DNA of 64,000 nucleotides from Bacillus salacetis (GTDB taxonomy: Bacteria > Bacillota > Bacilli > Bacillales > Bacillaceae_B), in the NCBI RefSeq assembly GCF_003581585.1, contig NZ_QXIR01000005.1, positions 62,001-126,000 on the forward strand, given 5' to 3'. How positions within the stretch are numbered: position 1 is the first letter of the stretch; each line of letters starts with the position of its first letter. Below, in pieces: positions 58,300 to 64,000 of this stretch. The notes beneath the pieces are model-generated. The model did no database searches. It worked only from the letters and a program-made list of their open reading frames with translations, and was not told the DNA's origin. A program made the position numbers and the translations under genes.

Positions 58300-59316
58300 A
58301 TGGCAATACAGCGTGAAAAAGAATTGACAGGTAAACAGAAAGCAGCCGTCCTCCTAATCTCGCTTGGCCCCGATGTTTCTGCATCCGTGTATAAGCACCT
58401 GTCAGAAGAAGAAATTGAAAAATTGACCCTCGAAATTTCCGGAGTCAAGAAAGTCGAATCAGCAGCTAAAGAAGAAATACTTGAGGAGTTCCATAATATA
58501 GCCCTAGCCCAGGACTATATTTCGCAGGGTGGGATTGGCTATGCCAAAACAGTTCTGGAGAAAGCGCTTGGCAATGAGCAGGCTTCCGCTATTATTAACA
58601 GACTGACATCATCGCTGCAAGTCAAGCCTTTTGACTTCGCAAGGAGAGCGGATGCTTCTCAAATACTCAACTTTATCCAAAGTGAACATCCCCAGACAAT
58701 TGCACTGATTCTTTCATATCTGAACCCTCAGCAGGCAGGTCAGATTCTTTCAGAATTGTCACAGGAGGTCCAGGCGGATATTGCAAGGCGGATAGCATTG
58801 ATGGATGGAACATCCCCGGAAGTAATTAGTGAGGTAGAGGCAATCCTGGAAAGGAAACTATCAACTACAGTGACACAGGATTACTCGCAAACAGGCGGGG
58901 TTGAAGCGGTTGTGGAAGTATTGAATGGTGTGGACAGGTCCACGGAAAAGACAATTCTCGATGCACTGGAAATCCAGGATCCTGAACTTGCAGAAGAAAT
59001 CAAGAAGAGGATGTTCGTGTTCGAAGATATCGTCACATTGGATAACCGTTCGATCCAACGAGTGATCCGTGATAGTGAAAATGAAGATTTGCTTTTGTCT
59101 CTTAAGGTATCAAGCGAGGAAGTCAAAGATATTGTCTTCCGTAATATGTCTGCAAGAATGGTTGAAACCTTCAAGGAAGAGATGGAATTCATGGGGCCGG
59201 TCAGGCTTAGGGATGTTGAAGAAGCACAGTCAAGGATTGTCAGCGTGATAAGAAGGCTGGAAGATGCAGGGGAGATCATCATTGCCCGTGGTGGAGGAGA
59301 CGATATCATTGTCTAA
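58300..59316 (+). CDS. fliG: flagellar motor switch protein FliG
   Basis: FliG (338 residues) couples stator force to the rotor. N-terminal FliF-binding domain (KAAVLLISLGPDVSASVYKH), middle domain with the EHPQ motif (SEHPQTIALILSYL) and the C-terminal domain with charged residues that contact MotA (RSIQRVIRDSENEDLLLSLK). GGAGGAAC precedes the ATG. Its end overlaps the fliH start. Confidence 0.97.
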   Translation: MAIQREKELTGKQKAAVLLISLGPDVSASVYKHLSEEEIEKLTLEISGVKKVESAAKEEILEEFHNIALAQDYISQGGIGYAKTVLEKALGNEQASAIINRLTSSLQVKPFDFARRADASQILNFIQSEHPQTIALILSYLNPQQAGQILSELSQEVQADIARRIALMDGTSPEVISEVEAILERKLSTTVTQDYSQTGGVEAVVEVLNGVDRSTEKTILDALEIQDPELAEEIKKRMFVFEDIVTLDNRSIQRVIRDSENEDLLLSLKVSSEEVKDIVFRNMSARMVETFKEEMEFMGPVRLRDVEEAQSRIVSVIRRLEDAGEIIIARGGGDDIIV

Positions 59317-60091
59317 AGTGATAAAGAATTTGCAAGCCTCGAGCCGGCAAAACCGGCAATCGAAAATCATTGCCGTGAGGAATGTCCTCCAATCATCAGG
59401 AGCATCCGGGGGAAAGGAACTCCAGGAAAGCCGGACCCTCATGCAATCAGAACGGCAGGAGATTTTGCGGGATGCCCATGCTGAAGCAGAGAAGCTGATG
59501 GAATCCGCCAGGATCAAAGCTGAAAGGATAGAAGATGAAGTATCTTCCCAAAGATTAAAATGGGAACAAGAAAAAGAAATGCTGCAGCAGGAAGCTTATC
59601 AACAGGCCTATCAGCACGGACTGGAGGAAGGAAGAGCCAATGGTCTGGAGGAGTATAGAGAACAAATCAGTCAAGCGGTCCAAGCAGTTAGTTTCGCTAA
59701 AGAAAACTATTATAAACAGATAGAGAAGGCGGAAAGTGTCATATTGGAGCTGGGCATGAAAACAGCAGAAAAGATTTTGGGAACGAACCTGGATGGAGAT
59801 CCTAATGTGTTTCTTGGCCTCATCAAAAGGGCAATCAAAGAAGTCAAAGAATACCCGGAGGTCCAAGTACATGTCCACCCTTCCCACTACACGATGTTAT
59901 GCGAAAATCAGGAGGAGCTGGAAGCCATGTTTCCGGTATTGCGACAGCTGTTGATTTTTCCTGACGATGAACTTGGCAGGGAAGAATGCTTTATTGAAAC
60001 AGGTGAAGGCAGAGTAATTGTCAGTGTAGATGTTCAATTAAAGGAAATCAAAAATAAACTGATCGAAATTTTAGAAGGTGGAGAAGAATGA
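59309..60091 (+). CDS. fliH: flagellar export regulator FliH
   Basis: FliH (260 residues) binds FliI and links the ATPase to the export gate. It begins MSKVIKNLQASSRQNRQSK, with a charged coiled coil (about 45-125) and a C-terminal V-ATPase E-like domain (VHVHPSHYTMLCENQEEL). The start is TTG behind GGAGGAGA, overlapping fliG by eight bases; an earlier ATG inside fliG is unlikely. It overlaps fliI by four bases. Confidence 0.92.
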   Translation: MSKVIKNLQASSRQNRQSKIIAVRNVLQSSGASGGKELQESRTLMQSERQEILRDAHAEAEKLMESARIKAERIEDEVSSQRLKWEQEKEMLQQEAYQQAYQHGLEEGRANGLEEYREQISQAVQAVSFAKENYYKQIEKAESVILELGMKTAEKILGTNLDGDPNVFLGLIKRAIKEVKEYPEVQVHVHPSHYTMLCENQEELEAMFPVLRQLLIFPDDELGREECFIETGEGRVIVSVDVQLKEIKNKLIEILEGGEE

Positions 60092-61401
60092 AAGCCAATG
60101 ACCTTTTAGAATACATTCCTTCCTTACAGACCTTTAAGAAGTTTGGGAAAGTGAAAAGAGTGGTCGGCCTGATGATTGAATCACAAGGCCCTAAAAGTTC
60201 GATAGGGGAAATGTGCTTCATCCATATTTCTGAAAGCCGGAAAAAGATCAGGGCGGAAGTCGTGGGTTTCAAAGAAGAAACTGTTATATTGATGCCTTAT
60301 TCCAATATTAATGAAATTTCACCGGGAAGTCTTGTCGAAGGGACGGCAACCCCGCTTACAATCAAGGTTGGACCTTCTTTGATCGGAAAGGTTGTAGACT
60401 CCCTTGGAAATCCGCTGGATGGTGAAAGCCTTCCGAAAGGCTTGACACCTGCTCTTACGGAACAGGAGCCCCCCAACCCTCTGACAAGGCCACCCATAAA
60501 TGAAAAGATAGAGGTCGGTGTAAGGGCGATCGACAGCATGCTTACAGTCGGCAAAGGGCAGCGGGTTGGGATATTTGCCGGGAGCGGTGTGGGAAAAAGT
60601 ACACTCCTTGGCATGATTGCCCGGAATACAACAGCAGATCTAAATGTAATTGCCCTGATTGGTGAACGCGGACGTGAAGTGCGTGAATTCATTGAGAGAG
60701 ATTTAGGTGAAGAAGGATTGAAAAGGTCAATTGTGGTAGCAGCTACTTCTGACCAGCCTGCGCTGATGAGAATCAAAGGAGCGTTCACTGCAACAGCGAT
60801 TGCCGAATACTTTCGTGATAAAGGTTTGAATGTCATGCTGATGATGGATTCTGTTACCCGTGTTGCAATGGCGCAGAGGGAAATCGGATTGGCAGTGGGA
60901 GAACCTCCGGCTACCAAAGGGTATACCCCGTCAGTATTTGCCATTTTGCCCAAGTTGCTTGAAAGGACCGGGACCAATCAATATGGCAGTATCACTGCTT
61001 TCTATACTGTACTTGTTGACGGTGACGATATGAATGAACCAATAGCCGATACGACCAGAGGGATTTTGGATGGCCATATCGTCCTGGACAGGAACATAGC
61101 CAATAAAGGTCAATTCCCAGCTATTAATATCCTCAAAAGTGTCAGCAGGCTCATGAACCACTTGGCCACCCCCCAACACCTTAAGGCAGCGGAAAAAATC
61201 AGGGACTTGATGAGTACATACAGTAATTCGGAAGACCTGATCAATATTGGTGCATACAAAAAAGGAACTTCACAGGAAATCGACCAGGCAATTGTATACC
61301 AGCCAAAAATTATTTCCTTTTTGAAACAAGGGACAGGTGAAAAGGTAACAATGGATGAAAGTGTCACGGATATCATCAATCTGGCAGAAAAAGGAGAGTG
61401 A
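60088..61401 (+). CDS. fliI: flagellum-specific ATPase FliI
   Basis: FliI (437 residues) is the hexameric export ATPase related to F1-beta. Walker A GIFAGSGVGKSTLLGM (about 165-180), the catalytic GERGREVREF (about 192), Walker B VMLMMDSVTRVA and the conserved AKGYTPS-type loop TKGYTPSVFAILPKLLERTG. GTGGAGAAG precedes the ATG. The downstream GTG and ATG of fliJ overlap or abut its stop. Confidence 0.97.
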   Translation: MKANDLLEYIPSLQTFKKFGKVKRVVGLMIESQGPKSSIGEMCFIHISESRKKIRAEVVGFKEETVILMPYSNINEISPGSLVEGTATPLTIKVGPSLIGKVVDSLGNPLDGESLPKGLTPALTEQEPPNPLTRPPINEKIEVGVRAIDSMLTVGKGQRVGIFAGSGVGKSTLLGMIARNTTADLNVIALIGERGREVREFIERDLGEEGLKRSIVVAATSDQPALMRIKGAFTATAIAEYFRDKGLNVMLMMDSVTRVAMAQREIGLAVGEPPATKGYTPSVFAILPKLLERTGTNQYGSITAFYTVLVDGDDMNEPIADTTRGILDGHIVLDRNIANKGQFPAINILKSVSRLMNHLATPQHLKAAEKIRDLMSTYSNSEDLINIGAYKKGTSQEIDQAIVYQPKIISFLKQGTGEKVTMDESVTDIINLAEKGE

Positions 61402-61406
61402 ACAGG

Positions 61407-61850
61407 ATGACTTATACTTTTAAGTTTGATAAGATTCTGACACTCAAAGAAAGAGAAAAAGAAGAAGTCAGGGTTTCATACCAGGACTCAATTGAAAAAT
61501 TCGAAAAAATCGCACAGAAACTCTACGACTTATTAAGGAAGAAAGAAGATCTTGAAATCTTTCAATCCGAGAAACTGTCCCACGGTTTATCTGTGCAGGA
61601 TATCAGGCACAACCAGAATTTCATTACAAATATAGAAAAAACTATAGACTATTATCAAGGACTGGTCATTCAAGCAAGAAACAGGATGAACTGGCATGAA
61701 CAAAAGCTTTCAGAAATGAATATTGAAGTGAAAAAATACGAAAAGATCAAAGAGAATGATTTTAACAAATATACTGAAATGCTTTATTCATCTGAAAGTA
61801 AAGTTCTCGATGAACTGGCTGTCATGCAATACATGAATAAAAGAAATTAG
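61407..61850 (+). CDS. fliJ: flagellar export chaperone FliJ
   Basis: FliJ (147 residues) forms a two-helix coiled coil that sits in the FliI ring and activates export. The sequence MTYTFKFDKILTLKEREKEE is followed by nearly continuous charged helix and the ARNRMNWHEQKLSEM segment. The ATG at 61407 is preferred over GTG 61398 on ribosome binding site spacing (GGAGAGTG). Confidence 0.9.
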   Translation: MTYTFKFDKILTLKEREKEEVRVSYQDSIEKFEKIAQKLYDLLRKKEDLEIFQSEKLSHGLSVQDIRHNQNFITNIEKTIDYYQGLVIQARNRMNWHEQKLSEMNIEVKKYEKIKENDFNKYTEMLYSSESKVLDELAVMQYMNKRN

Positions 61851-61858
61851 GTGAGGAC

Positions 61859-62458
61859 ATGGGGAAAACAGCAGAGAAGGAAAAAAACGAAAAATCAACA
61901 AGCCGCTTCCAATGGGTTCTATTTGCGGGCATCATCCCTCTTCTGTTTGCCGTAGTCATTGCCTTGCTTGTAATGACGGTAGCAGGCGTCAACATTTTTG
62001 AAAAAGCAAAAGAAGCAGGAGAAAAGATTCCTTTCGTCTCTTCCATGATCCCTACAGATGCCAAAGAAGAAGCAGCAAAACTGGAGGACAGGGTTCTTTC
62101 CCTTCAAACGGAAATTGAAGAAAAAGAGTCAGAAATCAATAGTCTTCAAGGCAAGATTGATTCACAGGAGAAAGAAAGGGAACGAATGCTGCTTGAACAG
62201 GAACAGCTTCATTCACAAATTGAGGAACTCGAGCAGATTCAACAGGAAAACAAACGGGCATTCAAAGAAATGATTTCAACTTATGAATCCATGTCGGCCA
62301 AAAGCGCGGCTCCCGTACTGCTTGAAATGGAAAATGAGGAAGCGGTAAAGATATTATCCAATATTAAGCCGGATACCCTGGCGAAAATACTGGAGAAGAT
62401 GCCTCCTGAGGATGCAGCGAAATATACTGAACTGCTTTCAGCCAAAGTAGACCAGTAA
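61859..62458 (+). CDS. ylxF: YlxF, MgtE-N-domain flagellar protein
   Basis: A 199-residue protein with one N-terminal transmembrane helix (about 18-42), a long coiled coil (about 65-130) and a C-terminal MgtE-N-like domain (NEEAVKILSNIKPDTLAKIL, then EKMPPEDAAKYTELL). It corresponds to YlxF between fliJ and fliK in B. subtilis. The layout resembles MotE-type flagellar chaperones; the exact role here is inferred. Confidence 0.85.
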   Translation: MGKTAEKEKNEKSTSRFQWVLFAGIIPLLFAVVIALLVMTVAGVNIFEKAKEAGEKIPFVSSMIPTDAKEEAAKLEDRVLSLQTEIEEKESEINSLQGKIDSQEKERERMLLEQEQLHSQIEELEQIQQENKRAFKEMISTYESMSAKSAAPVLLEMENEEAVKILSNIKPDTLAKILEKMPPEDAAKYTELLSAKVDQ

Positions 62459-62489
62459 TCATAGAAATGAATTGAAAGGAGGTGAAAAA

Positions 62490-63824
62490 ATGAACGTCGG
62501 AGCCATTCTCTCTATGCAGAATTTGGGTCAGGTTGCCAGCAAGAGTGTGAACCAAGCAAGTGCGGAAGGCGGGCAGGACTCCCTTTTCAGCAGTTTGTTA
62601 ACCAAAGCAAACGGCATGGCCGAGATACCCGATCAAATCGAACCGGGATTGATGAAAATCATCAAGCTTCTGCAAGCTCTTCGTGCAGAAGGTGGGGAAG
62701 CTTTGGAAGGAACTGAGTCTTCGGATTTGAATATTGATGATGTCCTTTTGCAAGCAGGAATCAATAAAGAAGACTTACATTCTGCTTTGGATTCCTTATT
62801 AGATCAGATTATGAACACGGTTCCGGAATTAAAAGATGTTTTTCCGGACCTGGAAAACGAAAACATGGAAGATGTTTTGTTTCAAGTGATTGAAACACTC
62901 AGTCTCATGCCCCTGGAGAATCTGAAGAAAATGGATTCATTCTCACTTGAAACAGCTTTAAAAGCCGCAAAAGCATTTGAACAGGCATTCAGGCAGACAG
63001 ATCTGGGTTTCCGGCAAGCTGAAAGAGCTGAAACATTGAGTCAGAACCTGAAGGTGATCACCAAAAAGATTGAAGAGTTTTTAACGGGCGAAATCCAGAA
63101 AAACGGAAAGTGGAAACAGATAGTAGAAAAAGTATTTGATACCATTGTCCATCCAAAGGATCAAGCCATTCAGCAGAATAGTAAACACCAAGTGAATTCT
63201 ATGCTGAATAAAAACACTGTCAATGAAAAGGTGCCTCAGCTGATATCGGCTGATTCGTCAGGGACTAATAAAGCAAAGGCAGAAGGTGAACAGGCGGCAA
63301 AGCTGAATCTTCCACCAAACCTGACAGGTAGTTGGGGCCAGCAGCACTTGAGCCGCGCTGAACAGTTCTCGCTTTTTGTGAGTAAAGGGCAGCCTGGGAC
63401 GACCTCTGAGCAATTTGTTAAAGAATTTGCAAACATCATTGGAAAATCACAAATTGTGCAGACACCCAATATGAGTAAATTGCTGATTAAGCTATACCCT
63501 GAAAGGCTTGGCTCAATAAGGATTGAGCTACTCCAGCAGGATGGTGTCATGACAGCGAAGATACTTGCCGGCACGAAAGCTGCAAAGGATATTTTGGATT
63601 CAAATCTAACAGGTCTGAGGCATGCGTTGAACAGCCAGAATCTTCAGGTGGAGAAAATTGAAATAGCTCAGACCTTCTCGGAATCACAAAGACAGGAACG
63701 CCAGCAATCTCAACAGCAGCAAAGCGGACAGCAGCCAAAAGGACAATCCGATAATCAGCAGTCCAACGACAAAGATGAACAGGAATCAACATTCAAAGAA
63801 TTGCTCAAAAGCAATGAAGTATAG
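62490..63824 (+). CDS. fliK: flagellar hook-length control protein FliK
   Basis: FliK (444 residues from this ATG) is the secreted ruler that switches export specificity with FlhB. A poorly conserved N-terminal and middle region precedes the C-terminal Flg_hook domain (about 325-400: KLYPERLGSIRIELLQQDG, then LRHALNSQNLQVEKIEIA). A Gln-rich tail (QQSQQQQSGQQPKG) and an acidic end follow. AAAGGAGGTGA sets the ATG at 62490. Compare ylqG, whose C-terminus is similar. Confidence 0.93.
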   Translation: MNVGAILSMQNLGQVASKSVNQASAEGGQDSLFSSLLTKANGMAEIPDQIEPGLMKIIKLLQALRAEGGEALEGTESSDLNIDDVLLQAGINKEDLHSALDSLLDQIMNTVPELKDVFPDLENENMEDVLFQVIETLSLMPLENLKKMDSFSLETALKAAKAFEQAFRQTDLGFRQAERAETLSQNLKVITKKIEEFLTGEIQKNGKWKQIVEKVFDTIVHPKDQAIQQNSKHQVNSMLNKNTVNEKVPQLISADSSGTNKAKAEGEQAAKLNLPPNLTGSWGQQHLSRAEQFSLFVSKGQPGTTSEQFVKEFANIIGKSQIVQTPNMSKLLIKLYPERLGSIRIELLQQDGVMTAKILAGTKAAKDILDSNLTGLRHALNSQNLQVEKIEIAQTFSESQRQERQQSQQQQSGQQPKGQSDNQQSNDKDEQESTFKELLKSNEV

Positions 63825-63833
63825 GTGATGACT

Positions 63834-64000
63834 ATGTCTAATACGATTAATTCAAATTTATTATTATCCTCCCTGCAGCAAAAACAAAGGGAAGGTGGAA
63901 AGGATGTACTGGGAAAAGATGATTTCATGAAAATCCTAATGACCCAGCTGCAAAATCAGGATCCGCTCAATCCCATGCAGGATAAGGATTTCATTGCCCA
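63834..64000 (+). CDS. flgD: flagellar hook assembly protein FlgD, 5' part
   Basis: The first 55 codons are present; the gene runs off the right edge. GKDDFMKILMTQLQNQDPLN is the conserved FlgD N-terminal motif of the hook-cap scaffold. ATG at 63834 is preceded by AGGTGATG; an in-frame ATG two codons earlier (63828) is also possible. It follows fliK, as in the B. subtilis fla/che operon. Confidence 0.93.
   Translation, partial: MSNTINSNLLLSSLQQKQREGGKDVLGKDDFMKILMTQLQNQDPLNPMQDKDFIA

Overview
The window comes from a low-to-moderate GC, endospore-forming Firmicute of the Bacillaceae. Gene order follows the Bacillus subtilis chromosome almost gene for gene, from rqcH/yloB through the fatty-acid, smc-ffh, sucCD and hslVU-codY regions into the fla/che operon. 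SpoVM, RemA, FapR, CodY, PrkC/PrpC and the FakA-sdaAB-sdaAA-recG order all point to Bacillus-like relatives. I cannot fix genus or species from the sequence. All genes are on the + strand except the partial rqcH at the left edge and rpmB.

Layout. 1-858: 5' end of rqcH (-), then a 151-153 bp tandem intergenic repeat. 859-5987: Ca2+ P-type ATPase, yicC, remA, gmk, rpoZ. 6382-17989: coaBC, priA, def, fmt, rsmB, prpC, prkC, rsgA, rpe, thiN (pantothenate/CoA, replication restart, translation start and ribosome maturation, PASTA-kinase signalling). 18105-25052: spoVM, rpmB (-), yloU, fakA, sdaAB, sdaAA, recG. 25139-28947: fapR-plsX-fabD-fabG-acpA lipid cluster with a recognisable FapR operator. 29619-39819: rnc, smc, ftsY, ylxM, ffh, rpsP, khpA, ylqD, rimM, trmD. 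39955-44997: rplS with an L19-type leader, lepB, rbgA, rnhB, and a FliK-like/FlhB-C-like pair (ylqG-ylqH). 45228-53832: sucC, sucD, dprA, topA, xerC, hslV, hslU. 53982-64000: codY, then a cyclic-di-GMP-I riboswitch with a terminator ahead of the flagellar operon flgB-flgC-fliE-fliF-fliG-fliH-fliI-fliJ-ylxF-fliK-flgD (cut by the right edge).

The genes are mostly core housekeeping; the novelty lies between them. The main points are: (1) two copies of a 190/191 bp MITE-like element with imperfect terminal inverted repeats, each flanked by a perfect and different 8-bp target duplication; (2) the c-di-GMP riboswitch at the head of the flagellar operon; (3) several repeat families, namely the 151 bp tandem repeat with a relic beside the ylxM promoter, a GC-rich 120 bp inverted repeat before acpA, and a 114 bp inverted-repeat element after acpA; (4) absence of rlmN and trmFO from the slots they hold in B. 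subtilis; (5) a structured, terminator-containing leader before rnc. I found no tRNA, rRNA, CRISPR array, prophage or intact transposase gene. I did not find a clearly new multi-gene system.
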